From Leidyana gryllorum EB-2025a (Eukaryota > Apicomplexa), in contig JBLWGC010000230.1 in the NCBI GenBank assembly GCA_048772705.1, positions 1,302,001 to 1,366,000 on the forward strand: 64,000 nt of DNA. Reading direction: 5' to 3'. The position numbers and the translations under genes were made by a program. Shown piece after piece: positions 46,393 through 56,739 of this stretch (positions are counted from its first letter, which is position 1; the number at the start of each line of letters is the position of its first letter). The notes under the pieces were generated by a model that searched no databases, was not told the DNA's origin, and saw only the letters and a program-made list of their open reading frames with translations.

Positions 46393-46995
46393 ATGGACGA
46401 GGAAGCTGCAGAGCGACGAAGGCTACAAGCGCGGAGGGAGCGGCGGAAGCGGAATCTGATCGGGGAACAAAAGTCGAGGTTGGAGGTCACAGGTGGTGGA
46501 GCCGATGAAGTGGAAGAGGCTCTCAAATCGCCGACAGAGGAGGAAGAGGCTAAGGAGTTACACACTTCCCTCATGCCCGCTCCAATGGTTATACTGCGGA
46601 TCAAGACCCTAACGAGAGCTATAAATGTCCTGGCGTTGTTCCCTTTGGCGTACTGGTGTGCCCTGCGTAGCTATCAGCGTCGTTTGGCTAGTTGGTCATT
46701 GTCCGGGATGGAAGTACCACACACTGGGGCTATGTACTATTTTCTGGCGCTGGAGTTGGTTTGTGCGGTGATCATCAACGCCGACGTCAGTATTGGCATC
46801 TGGCTCGGCTGGAAAGCACCTAACAAGCGGTTTCTCAGCCAATCTTTTGGTCTCCCCAAGTGGGTGGACGACCTCTTGGTGTGGAAAGATCCGGCGTGGG
46901 CGGTCGGATCAGTGGTTGTCTCGATATTCAAGGACCTCATGGCTTTCATGGTCCTTTATCAGCTCGCCAGAGCGCTTGTTAGCCTAACCCATTGA
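46393..46995 (+). CDS. GET2/CAMLG-like tail-anchored protein insertion receptor
   Basis: This single exon encodes 200 residues. The cytosolic N terminus has the basic RRRLQARRERRKRNLIG element followed by KSRLEVTGG, matching the Get3/TRC40-binding motif of yeast Get2 and human CAML (a basic cluster, then SRL and I/V-TG). After an acidic linker come three hydrophobic segments at about residues 75-95, 113-140 and 160-190, the family topology. With GET1, such proteins form the ER insertase that accepts tail-anchored proteins from Get3. No GET1 or GET3 gene is in the window. Overall sequence divergence is high, so the N-terminal motif plus topology carries the call. Confidence 0.65.
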   Translation: MDEEAAERRRLQARRERRKRNLIGEQKSRLEVTGGGADEVEEALKSPTEEEEAKELHTSLMPAPMVILRIKTLTRAINVLALFPLAYWCALRSYQRRLASWSLSGMEVPHTGAMYYFLALELVCAVIINADVSIGIWLGWKAPNKRFLSQSFGLPKWVDDLLVWKDPAWAVGSVVVSIFKDLMAFMVLYQLARALVSLTH

Positions 46996-47075
46996 TAGAC
47001 CTTAGGACACGACAACTAAAAAAATATTTGCAGAGCAGTCCTGACAAATAAAGTTCGACGGTGGCAGACGAGGAG

Positions 47076-47712
47076 ATGGCTGAGGTCCAGCATATGAAGA
47101 AGGCCGAGAACCCCATGCGGGAGATTCGTATCGAGAAACTCGTCCTCGATATTTGCGTTGGCGAGGTAAGCTCAATCATTCAAGCACTTTACGAACATTA
47201 CCCTCTCTTTTAGTCCGGCGATAGACTCACTCGTGCGGCTAAGGTGCTCGAGCAGCTCACTGGCCAGAAACCCGTGCTCTCCAAGGGTAAGCACTCCACT
47301 CCGTCGCCTCTCCCCTACTCTCTCCTTCCCCAATGCAGCACGCCTCACTATCCGTTCTTTCGGTATCCGAAGAAACGAGAAAATCGCTTGCCACGTGACT
47401 GTCCGTGGTGACAAGGCCGCTGAGATCCTCGAGAAGGGCCTCCGCGTGAAGGAGTACGAGCTCAAGAAGCGCTGCTTCAGCAACACCGGCAACTTTGGTT
47501 TCGGTATCCACGAGCACATCGATCTTGGCATCAAGTACGACCCCAACGTTGGTATCTACGGTCTCAACTTCTTCGTCCACCTTGCTCGCCCTGGTGGCCG
47601 TGTCGCCACTCGCCGCTCCCAGAGAGCCCGTGTTGGCAACAGCCATAAGGTCACCAAGGAGGACTCCCAGCGCTGGTTCGTTCAGAAGTTCGAAGGTGTG
47701 CTTCTTGACTAA
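47076..47712 (+). CDS. RPL11: 60S ribosomal protein uL5 (RPL11)
   Basis: Exons 47076-47165, 47214-47286 and 47339-47712 encode 178 residues, the normal family length. Diagnostic segments include [73 protein letters not shown] and [11 protein letters not shown]. uL5 binds 5S rRNA and the 60S central protuberance. The ATG at 47076 is chosen because the in-frame codon of the alternative MADEE-like start is GTG. A TATTTGCAG acceptor-like site lies upstream. Exon 3 codons are strongly C/G-ending, as expected for a highly expressed gene and unlike its neighbours. Confidence 0.98.
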
Positions 47713-47971
47713 ATAGTATGTTGCGTACTCTGCCACCAACCATCGTCGAAACAACTGACTAGCCTCTGCGCAAACTAATTGGCACTTGAAAAACCCTCCA
47801 CAGTACTGAGTGGGAGAAGGGAGAGCAGAGAGAGAGAGCAAAGAGAGAGTCTGTCTCGAGGCACTCTCAGCTCAGCTCAGCACATCTGTGGTCCCCTCTG
47901 CCCACCACTATTGCACTAAAACCCTTCTGTTGACCAGCTCGGCACTTGAGCCTCCACACAAAAAAGAGAGT

Positions 47972-48526
47972 ATGGATGTAGTTGGTCAGCATGTCAAGGG
48001 TGGCTTGCGTCGGTTGAACCAATGCGTACTCGAGGTCACAACCAAACTGTTACCGCTGCTAGCCGCCCACGAGGAGGGAGTGACAGAGGAAACCGGGCCC
48101 GAGTTTCGGGCAGTCAGGTCATTGATAGTTAAAGCGGTACGCCTCAATCCTTGCAACGTTGCAGCACTTTCACTTGACTTACACACCTAATAGGAAGCAG
48201 AGCTGGTCAAATTAGACGCTTTATTGGGTTCGGCTTCGGAGGGCGGTTCCTGTTGGAATCGTGTTTTGTACCCGTTGGAGGGGGCCAGTCACCTGAGCTT
48301 ATCTGCCAACCTGGCACAGGGCCGGCGTGACATTCTAGCTGCACGTATTGCCATCTGCCTTGACATATTAATGGGTCTACTTGTGGGGGACATTAGGTTA
48401 GAGCAAGCAACAAGAGCCACAATGCAGATTGGAGCGTGGCTGGAAGAGGAAGTAGACTGGAATCGTGTGGCTCCCGTGGAAGTACCTCAGTGTTCATTGC
48501 TAGCGGCTCACATAGCCACTCGCTAA
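47972..48526 (+). CDS. Small helical protein of unknown function
   Basis: Exons 47972-48136 and 48194-48526 are joined across a 57-nt GTACGC...TAATAG intron and encode 165 residues. The product is Leu/Ala/Glu-rich and predicted helical by eye (LNQCVLEVTTKLLPLLAAH; ARIAICLDILMGLLVGD). I recognise no family. The TAA stop is six bases before the ATG of the next same-strand gene. Confidence 0.72.
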
Positions 48527-48532
48527 AATCAA

Positions 48533-49746
48533 ATGGACGCCCAAGACACAGATCAAACTAGTCAAGAGATCCCCGGCGCCACATCCTCCCCAGACCCAGT
48601 TGGCCACACCAGTCAAGCTTCAGGGCCAGCCCGAGAAGAGGGGTCCCAAAGTCAGTTTCAGGACACCCAGAATGCTACTTGGGGTGGTGACAGCCCTTTT
48701 CGACAAGATGACGCGGCTTCGGTGTCAGGATTTGACGACGCACAGAGTGGGGTCTCTTCCCTAAATCGTCGACGGGGGTCCACAGGATCACCAACCGTGC
48801 AGAATGAGCAGCGAGAACCGAATCGAAATCGGCGGTGGTCATACAGTGCGGGGTCGTCGATCTTCGGTTCGCAGGCGACAAGGCGGTCTGGACAGGACAG
48901 TCAGCAGTCTCAGTGGGCGCACAGCACTGCGGTGAACCCGAATTCGAAGGAGCCCGTCAACCTCCATACCCCGCGACCCGTACTGGCCATTCTTCGGCGG
49001 TTTGTTGAGGTCATGCGATCCGAATGTGCCTTTCCCGAGCTGCTGCCGTCATGGTTTGGTAATCCCAATCACCTCTGCCCCGGTCTGGACAAGAGTGCCG
49101 TGGAGAAGCTCTTCAAAGCCTGGGAGGAGACACGGAAGACAGTGCAGAGCACAGTGAGCCCATCCGCGCGATCAAAGCCCCTTCACTTTGACCTCAACAG
49201 CCAGTGTCTATGGACAAGAGTGTGAGAGCACGATGGATGATTAATGAGGCAGCCGAGAGACGGTTGATGCGAGCCATTCAAATGTACCAACTGCGGCGAC
49301 TACACAAGGTGTTCAATGACCCCGTCACACCCCTGGAGATGCATGAGACAAACCCAACGGCCAAGCTGTATGAAGAGGAGGAGATGAAGGTGGCTGAGGC
49401 CTGGAAGAAGTTCACTGAAGATCGGTCGTTGTTCCTCCCAGAAGTAAGTTGAGACTAAAAGGGGGCGAGGGGCTGACCTGCTATTGCGTCGTAGTTGGAC
49501 CCTATTCACATTCATACCACTTCGTCTGAGCCTTCAAAGATGGATAATGCCGCTTTTGTTGAAGAGATGAAGCGGTCGGATCTCGATGAAGACGCGATGG
49601 GCAAGTTAGAGGAAGATTTTAAGCAATTTGAGAGTCGGGTTGAGTCAACTGGTTGTAAGAATCCTCTTCCCCAGGGACAGGTTTTCTTCACCTCGGAAGC
49701 TTTCAGAACGCAGGTGTTCAAAGGTCGCTTTATAGCTCGTCTGTGA
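48533..49746 (+). CDS. Protein of unknown function, disordered N terminus
   Basis: Exons 48533-49153, 49201-49443 and 49495-49746 encode 371 residues; introns are 47 and 51 nt and both junctions are phase 0. Residues 1-140 are Ser/Gln/Asp-rich and disordered. The rest is helical and charged (RPVLAILRRFVEVMRSE; RRLMRAIQMYQLRRLHKVF; LEEDFKQFESRVE). No domain is recognised. It sits 6 nt after one gene and 17 nt before Sec24. Confidence 0.78.
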
Positions 49747-49763
49747 TAGTCAAAAAATCTGCC

Positions 49764-52700
49764 ATGATGTACGCGGCGCCACAACGCTGGCCTCAACAAC
49801 CCAACCAGCAGCCCCACTGGCCTGGCCAACAATACCCTCAGCAGCCCCCTACACCCCAGTATCCTCCTTATGGAAGTGGTGGTGCCCCTCAAGGCCGCCT
49901 CCCATCGCCGGCTATCAATCCCCAACAGGGAGCCCCGCCGCCGCCGCCGCCACAATCCCGAGCAGTTACACCCTATGGGACTGCTGCCGTAGCCCCACCC
50001 ATGCAACCCCAAATGGGCTCTATGCAGCCACCCGGGGGAATGCCTCCGCAAGGGATGCCTCCGCAAGGGATGCCTCCGCAAGGGATGCCTCCGCAAGGAA
50101 TGCCTCCGCAAGGGATGCCCCCACAGTCGATGGCGGGTGGACAGCAACCGCCACAGGGTATGGTACAGCAGCCACAACAGCCCGGAATGCAAATGCCGCC
50201 CCATATGGCCAACATCCGTCCTGGTTCGAGTGCAATGTATCCTCAGCCGCAGCCCCCGCCACAGATGGGAGGTATGCCCAATCAGGGGATGGTGCCGCAA
50301 CAGGGTCAACAACCGGGTCAGGCTGTCCCGCCGCCACCCATGCAGCAGCAGCAATACGGAGGGTACATGCCGCAGGCTGGATACTCCGGTCCTGGGGCTC
50401 AGTATCAGGGGGGAGCTGACGCCGCTCATGACGCATTGGCAGTGAGTTAATATGTCCGCGAATGACCGGAACTCACGTCCGACGAAAACAGGCGGAATTG
50501 GCTGGCAGAAGCGCTTCTCAGGCGCTCGCTCGACCATCAATGAACAAGGTGCCAGGGAACAACACTGTTAAGGCAAAGCTCCAATTGCCCTTTGGGATGA
50601 TCTATCAGCCATTCAACAGCGAAGTAGATGTGCCTGTGGTCAATTATAATCAAGTTGTGAAGGTTGTGAGATGTCTCAAGTGTCGCTCATACATCAATCC
50701 GCTGGTTAAGGTGAGCAGATCAAATGTTCCCACTTCGAATGATAACAACTGCTCTCCTTTCTCTCCAGTGGATGCAAAACGGCAACAAATGGGTGTGTAA
50801 TCTGTGTGAGGCAGACAACGAGACACCGGCGCCTTTCCACTGCCCTCTCGATGGGAGTGGTCAACGTCAGGATCGTTCGAATCGCCCTGAGCTAATGTAC
50901 GGAGCAGTGGACTTCATTGCTTCCCAAGAGTATATGAACAGACCACCGATGGCACCCACATATTTGGTAAGGCAAAACGACCCTTCCTTGTTTGACGCTG
51001 ACCTTTGGCTCTCTTTCTCAGGTGTGTATGGACGTATCGGTTAATGCTGTGGCCTCTGGGCTGCTGAAGAATATGTGTGACGCTTTGAAGATTGTTATTG
51101 CTGAGGGGAAGTTGCCTTGTGTAGAGAGAGCACAATTTGGGATCTTAACATACGACACTAACGTTCACTTCTATACGATCAAACCCAATCAGACCACGCC
51201 TCATGTAAGTCTCAACGGCGACATTGTCGGTCTCCACTGTCCACTGTTCACTGAATGTCTAATTTCTCCGTAGATTTCGGTCGTACCCTGTGCACCTGAA
51301 CCCTTCCTGCCGACACCTGAAGGTATATTGGCCAGCGTGACAGAACGCAAGGATGAGTTCGTGGCCTTACTTGAAGCCTTGCCTGGGTACTGGAGAGCCC
51401 AAGATTGCCAGACTGTCAACGTTTCGGGTGCCGTAGACGCGTGCCGGACCGTTCTCAAGGCCACTGGCGGCAAACTGATATTCGTCATGTCCACTATGCC
51501 GACCGCTCCAGGACTCGGCTTGAACCCGAACCATGAGATCAAGGATGCCAAGAGTCGCCAAGGCGGAACACGGATACCCGACGAAGCCGATGGACTGCGT
51601 CCATCTTCAACGTGGTGTTCCACAGTGATCAATCAACTGGCGCTTCAGCAAGTTTCGGTCGACCTCATCGTTGCACCCCCCCAGAATACTCCCATGGACC
51701 TCGCCAGCTTGAATCAGCTGTGCAAACACAGCAGTGGTGACTTGAGATACTATCCAGGGTACAGGCCGCAGGTCTGGGAGACGAAATTGCGGAATGAATT
51801 ATTCAGAGCATTCAGTCGAAAGCAGGCGTAAGTGAAGTGTTTCATTGGGAGAAAAGCGGTTCTATTCTCTGTACAGTTGGGAGTGTGTGATGAGAGTGAG
51901 AGTCTCTAAAGGCTGGTCGGTCCGGATGTATTCTGGAAACTACGCCTTCCGTGGGGTGGACCTCATGTTGCTGCCTCAATTATCTGAGGACAGTAACTTT
52001 GTCGTTCAAATTGACAACGTGGACTCTGTTGTACCCGAACCCGCCTGCCATCTGCAATTGGCGGCCCTCTATACCACTTCGGAGGGAGAACGAAGAATCC
52101 GTGTTCTCACCACAGCACTGCCGACGAGTTTGGTGAGTGATGCGATATGTTGTCGGTAGGAACGAATGATGATTTCGTATTCAGCGACTACCGGAGCTGT
52201 CGACGGCCATCAATGTCCCCAATATGGCTCACGTGATTGCCACTCGTGCAATGGATGAAGCTCTGAAAGGGAAACTGGCGGATGCCCGGTCGGTTATCCA
52301 ATCTCAAACCGCCAGTTTGATCGCTGCGCTGAGCATTGGTCACCAGACAGTCCCACCGATTGCCGATCCCGCTTACCCGTTGGATGAGACGAATGCAATC
52401 CAACAGATGTGTCTGATCTGTGCGGGTATGCTGAAATGCTCCGCTTTCCGAGAAGGCAAAGACAGTAAGTCGAGATTGCAGCTCTCCTACATATACTGGT
52501 TTCCTCACCGTAGTTTCTGCCGACCAACGCGTCTTCTATTGGCATCGTCTGCGCACCTACAGCACCACGGCGCTGCACCGGTTCTTCGTGCCAGTCCTGA
52601 TGGATCTAACCAACTTGCCTCCACAGGCTGGGAACATAGATGATACTGGGTGAGTACTGATTGCTGGTTGGTTGTTGGGATAACGAACAATTTGTCAGCA

Positions 52701-53253
52701 ACGTGATGATGCCACCGACCCTTCGGCTGAGTCAACGTTTGATTAACGGAGAAGGAGTATATCTGATGTGTGACGGAGAATCGATATACATTTGGATCGG
52801 GAGAGGTGTGCGTCCCGAGTGGCTGCAGCAGATTTGGGGTTCCGCGTTCGCCGATCAGATTGGCTGCGATTTCGTGGACGAAGTTTTCGGTGAGGAGGCG
52901 AAACAAAGGTGTGGACAATGGAACGGCTGTGTAGGAACGACAAATTCGCCTCTGGCCCAACGGATAACTAACATTATCAGAGGGTTGAGAGCGAGGTACC
53001 CGGCGAACTACATGAAGGTGACATTGGTTAAACAGGGCGAGAATCTGGAATATCGGTGAGAGGGAGAGGTTGAGTGAGTGATTGATTGTACACTACTAAC
53101 TGCAGATGTTTCCTCCTCATGTCTGAGGATCGGAGTCATAGTGTTGGAGCGTCATTTATGGACATATGGCAGAAGTTCACCATGTCCAGAAACGCTCAAT
53201 CATCAGGATTGAGTACTACCCCACAAGCAAACTTTCAAGGAATATACCGTTGA
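49764..53253 (+). CDS. SEC24: COPII coat cargo-adaptor subunit Sec24
   Basis: Ten exons (49764-50441, 50492-50710, 50769-50966, 51022-51204, 51274-51827, 51877-52132, 52185-52464, 52514-52649, 52699-53055, 53106-53253) give 1002 residues. Domains in order are a Pro/Gln/Met-rich tail, a zinc finger (VVRCLKCRSYINPLV ... WVCNLCEADN), trunk (LMYGAVDFIA, RAQFGILTYD, IFVMSTMPTAPG), beta-sandwich (RMYSGNYAFRGVDL), helical domain, and gelsolin-like domain (VYLMCDGESIYIWIG; FLLMSEDRSHSVGASFMD). Sec24 binds cargo signals in the prebudding complex at ER exit sites. The last 38 bp overlap the convergent minus-strand gene. Confidence 0.96.
50039..50128 (+). repeat. 15-bp GMPPQ repeat in the Sec24 tail
   Basis: Six near-identical 15-bp units encode GMPPQ in the disordered N-terminal tail of Sec24. 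The tail is normally Pro/Gln-rich in this family, so the repeat is probably neutral in function. Confidence 0.95.
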
Positions 53254-55603
53254 TCCTATCAGACACTGCAGCCGTTTGGGCGCCTTCTGTCCAATATCGG
53301 AGTCTATCCCCTTCGTCCTTGAGCGTATCGTTTTTGACACGTTCTTTGTATGTCTCTTCTGTGAATATTTCTTTACCCGACACAAACGACCCCTTGACAA
53401 GGCCTTGGAAAGGGTCTGGTGTGTTCGTGGCGGGCTGAAGAGTGAAAAATTCGCTGAGAGTGGAAGAGAGTACACTCCAAGCTTTTCTAAAGATGTTGCC
53501 AAGCCCCCCTGCTGCCAGCGAGTCTTCTTTTCGTAGCTGCTGGGTGGCTTTGACGACGTCAGTGTCGACGAATTGGTAGGGAGCGCCGACGTCAATGGGC
53601 TTTATTAACATGTAGCCTTCATCATCGTGATTCTTGTAACTGATCATACAGTGGACAAAAGCTTGGAAGGCCAGCAATGAGCGCTCGATCGCGCGCAAGC
53701 GTTTCCCTTGGATTCGTAGTAGAGTCTCCGCAACGCTTTGATTGCCCGGGAGCTCTTGCATTTGCTGTATACACGTTTGTTTCGCTGCTTGGCATAGTAT
53801 TGTGAAATTGCGCAGCTCTTCGGCAATGTCATTCAGTTTGGTGTTCTGAAAATACGCTTGGTCCCATCTGAATAAACCCTTCGAGTTACTGAGAGGAACG
53901 GCGCTGTCCGTTCGGCACCGTATCATTGTTCCGAGATTCGGGAGCTCAGGCTCCGCTTGCGCTTCATCTTCCTGACTCTGATGCTCAGCCGCCACACAGT
54001 CCATCATTCGGATTGCTTGCAGTTGTTTTAGCACTTCTCTCCCTATATTGACCAAGTCTCGGTGACTGCACTCAGTGAGAGTTGTGCACCCAAAATTCTG
54101 TGACGACTTGGCTCCCATTAGCAACAGGTCTTCTGACGCAAGCGGAGGCAAGGTCGGATCCGCTGCTCGCAGTGTCGCTACACTGGCATCGATCAGGTCT
54201 CGCCGGAAATCGTCCTTGTAGACCGATTTGGAGTCGCTTTTTTGATTCGCTGCCACCGTCCCGGCCCCAATTACAGCCAAGTCGTCGTCCGATAAAATAG
54301 TGTCGGCTGGCCGGTCAGGTACTATTTTCCAATGACTCAGATCCCCTTCAATGACAATCTCTCCCGTCTCCATATCATACGCATACTGCATCCACACCGG
54401 TGCAGACTTGTGGTATGGCGTAGCCCACATGCGATGAGCAGTCTCCCCAAACCCAGGAAGCCCAAAAGCGTGAATCACATACTCTACAGGCCGCTCCAAC
54501 ACCCACAGCATTTGCCGATAGTCTTGATAAGAAATACTCTCGCAGACTCGAAATATCGTCAATGCCAAACCCATAAGCCTCTTGTTCCATCCCCAAGCGT
54601 TCCCCGTGAGGATAAAGTGAGAAAGCCGAGAAGCCAAATTGCCGACCCCGATGATTCCCAAATTAGTATTTATTGCTTCTGCCCATGCAGGAGGAGTACT
54701 CCCCGTCTCCATGGGCTGATAGGGATTCTGTACCGGAGCGAGCGCTACGGCAATCTCATTCACTTCGTCGGCCGCTCCCGAATCCACGCTGCTGCCCTTC
54801 TGATTGGCCTCTGAACTCCCCCCCTTCAAGATCTTCTGCCAGATTTGTCTTATTCGTTGTTGACTTTGCGGTGTCGACGGATCCTCCTCGTTGTCCCCCC
54901 GCGCACAGTCAGTCGCCGGTCGGGTGCACCGAGTCCCAGTGAGTGTCTGCTTGCAGGGATCGATCGGAAGCAGTTTGAGAGCATTCAAACAGTGATAACG
55001 TGACATCTGGGTCGCTGCCGCCACGCGGTCCATGCAGCCGCATTGATGTTCTTTACAAAAGTTGAACCTCCCAGGACAGGTGCGGGACCGATGTTCGATG
55101 ACGAGACTCGAATCGGGGCTCGCGAAGGGGCCTCGTAGACTGGAAAATAGATCAGTTCGATATAAAGGTCGTAAAAGTTCACAAGCAATTAAGAGATTCC
55201 AGCAATTGGGATGGTTGAGACAAGTGGAGGTCCGCCAACTCACGCAGCTGCTCCGTTCCCAATCATTGAGTATATTGAATACCCGAGCCAGTTCGCTGAC
55301 TCGGCAATTCATGCAGCCTGGTGCTGCCGGCTGCGCCATAATGTTCGGCTCAAACGACCGAGCCGCACTCGGACATTGACTGGAAGCATCTTGAATGTGC
55401 CTCTTCAGCGTCGTCAGTATGTCGCCGGTCGTAATCGACCAAACTTTCCAAGGATGTGTGGCCAACTTGCGTATATCTTCCGTTCTTAGGGGCCCTGTGA
55501 CAACTTGTGGCGATTGCACATAGGAGAAGAGAGACACGCAAGCACCCAGTACCCAGCTAGGTGGGTCGTCAGATAGAAGACGCGTGCAGACACCTAACCG
55601 CAT
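53216..55603 (-). CDS. Large protein of unknown function
   Basis: A single uninterrupted frame of 795 codons. The start at 55603 is the first ATG and could be internal if an upstream exon exists. The N-terminal third is Cys-rich (GCMNCRVSEL, CLNHPNCWNLL, CKEHQCGCMD, CKQTLTGTRCTRP). The remainder is helical with an acidic linker. No signal peptide or membrane span is clear and no family is recognised. The frame length, low repeat content and non-repetitive codons make it a credible gene. Its 3' end overlaps the last exon of Sec24 by 38 bp. Confidence 0.8.
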   Translation of the reverse strand: MRLGVCTRLLSDDPPSWVLGACVSLFSYVQSPQVVTGPLRTEDIRKLATHPWKVWSITTGDILTTLKRHIQDASSQCPSAARSFEPNIMAQPAAPGCMNCRVSELARVFNILNDWERSSCVSWRTSTCLNHPNCWNLLIACELLRPLYRTDLFSSLRGPFASPDSSLVIEHRSRTCPGRFNFCKEHQCGCMDRVAAATQMSRYHCLNALKLLPIDPCKQTLTGTRCTRPATDCARGDNEEDPSTPQSQQRIRQIWQKILKGGSSEANQKGSSVDSGAADEVNEIAVALAPVQNPYQPMETGSTPPAWAEAINTNLGIIGVGNLASRLSHFILTGNAWGWNKRLMGLALTIFRVCESISYQDYRQMLWVLERPVEYVIHAFGLPGFGETAHRMWATPYHKSAPVWMQYAYDMETGEIVIEGDLSHWKIVPDRPADTILSDDDLAVIGAGTVAANQKSDSKSVYKDDFRRDLIDASVATLRAADPTLPPLASEDLLLMGAKSSQNFGCTTLTECSHRDLVNIGREVLKQLQAIRMMDCVAAEHQSQEDEAQAEPELPNLGTMIRCRTDSAVPLSNSKGLFRWDQAYFQNTKLNDIAEELRNFTILCQAAKQTCIQQMQELPGNQSVAETLLRIQGKRLRAIERSLLAFQAFVHCMISYKNHDDEGYMLIKPIDVGAPYQFVDTDVVKATQQLRKEDSLAAGGLGNIFRKAWSVLSSTLSEFFTLQPATNTPDPFQGLVKGSFVSGKEIFTEETYKERVKNDTLKDEGDRLRYWTEGAQTAAVSDRINGIFLESLLVG

Positions 55604-55823
55604 GATTGAAGAGGCATAAAGGATCAGCTTCCAGAAGAGGTTGGCCAGGCATACAAGGTGATATTACCCAGCCGACATCCAATCCGAGACTTGCTCGATC
55701 TTGGGACCGGTATGGAGATTGCGGTCGCAGATATATAATGAGACGAGGAAGATTTAAAAATTATGAGAACAAACATCGCAATGTTGAAAAGACGACTCAA
55801 GATGATCTCTCTCAACGCACTGT

Positions 55824-55903
55824 GAGGTCGGCTAAGTAACGACATCATTTTCACTTATACTGGGAGGTCGGCTAAGTAACGACATCATTTTCACTTATAC
55901 TGG
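55824..55903. repeat. Two tandem copies of a 40-bp unit
   Basis: A 40-bp sequence starting GAGGTCGGCTAAGTAACG occurs twice head to tail at 55824-55863 and 55864-55903 with no mismatch that I can see. The minus-strand gene at 55872-56696 terminates inside the second copy. Confidence 0.92.
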
Positions 55904-56696
55904 GAAACAGCTTTAAGCGACGCCGAAGTGAACTGTTCGGTCCCTCCAGGTTACTTTGGAGTTCCTTACATTCCTTCTCGAGTTGAGCTCTGGTGTATTT
56001 GAGAATAGCCTCAGTTTTTTCGGAATCCCCCTCCGCCACTGGAACCCATTCCTGAGAGCTCATTAACGTCAATAGACCTCTGAAAGACCCGTCTGGATTC
56101 GCTATACTGTCGTCGCCCCCGGAGTTCTCCCGACAAACCGCGCCAATTTGTTCGACTATTCGCTCGTGTTTCTTGTTGGACCCTACTCTTTTGTGCTGGG
56201 TAAAGACGGTATTACGGAGAAAGGTTCGCCTCAAGGCCTCCTGGTGGGCTTGAGCCTCGCTGTAGTGGCGAAGTAGACGCCGTTTCCCCCACGAAAGCTT
56301 GAGAGACTTGGGCGAGATGGCCTTGGGGGAGCCAGGGGTGACGTCGGTCCAGCCCAATGCCTGTTTAGCGAGCTCCAACATGCGGCAGCCATCGCACTTT
56401 ATAGCCAGATCGGAGTCTTTGGCGTGGTTGCAGGAGAAGTAGAACAAAACGGTCTCTAAATCGGCCCTTGAAAAAGAGAATGGTTCGTCTGACGCATATA
56501 ACATCAGCAGATTCTTCAAGGCGCCGAACCGGCGCTTGGCAGAATCATTCGCTGAGCCATCGGATATGTTCGAGTCCACGAGGGTGGCCGGAACTTCCCA
56601 TGTTCTAACAGTTCCAGGTGGGAAGATTGTTGCTAATATAGGGGATAGAGCGCAGATCCCGTCACTCTTGGCCTGTGGCCGAAATACCACATGCAT
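55872..56696 (-). CDS. Protein of unknown function
   Basis: The frame is open from 56834, but the first part overlaps the terminal exon of the neighbouring membrane-protein gene. I chose ATG 56696 (274 residues, MHVVFRPQAK), which is preceded by TTTTTATTGAAG, an acceptor-like site; ATG 56759 is an alternative. The middle has CNHAKDSD with CDGC, and the C terminus is charged and helical (KYTRAQLEKECKELQSNLE). No family is recognised. The stop codon lies in a tandem 40-bp duplication. Confidence 0.68.
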   Translation of the reverse strand: MHVVFRPQAKSDGICALSPILATIFPPGTVRTWEVPATLVDSNISDGSANDSAKRRFGALKNLLMLYASDEPFSFSRADLETVLFYFSCNHAKDSDLAIKCDGCRMLELAKQALGWTDVTPGSPKAISPKSLKLSWGKRRLLRHYSEAQAHQEALRRTFLRNTVFTQHKRVGSNKKHERIVEQIGAVCRENSGGDDSIANPDGSFRGLLTLMSSQEWVPVAEGDSEKTEAILKYTRAQLEKECKELQSNLEGPNSSLRRRLKLFPSISENDVVT

Positions 56697-56739
56697 TATA
56701 AGTGAACCTTCAATAAAAACAATATTGCCACCACGGAAA

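Noticed and set aside
55624-55854. Minus-strand 76-codon frame with a hydrophobic stretch
   Set aside because: It starts inside the 40-bp duplication and shows no relation to neighbouring genes; it could be 5' UTR of the gene at 53216-55603.
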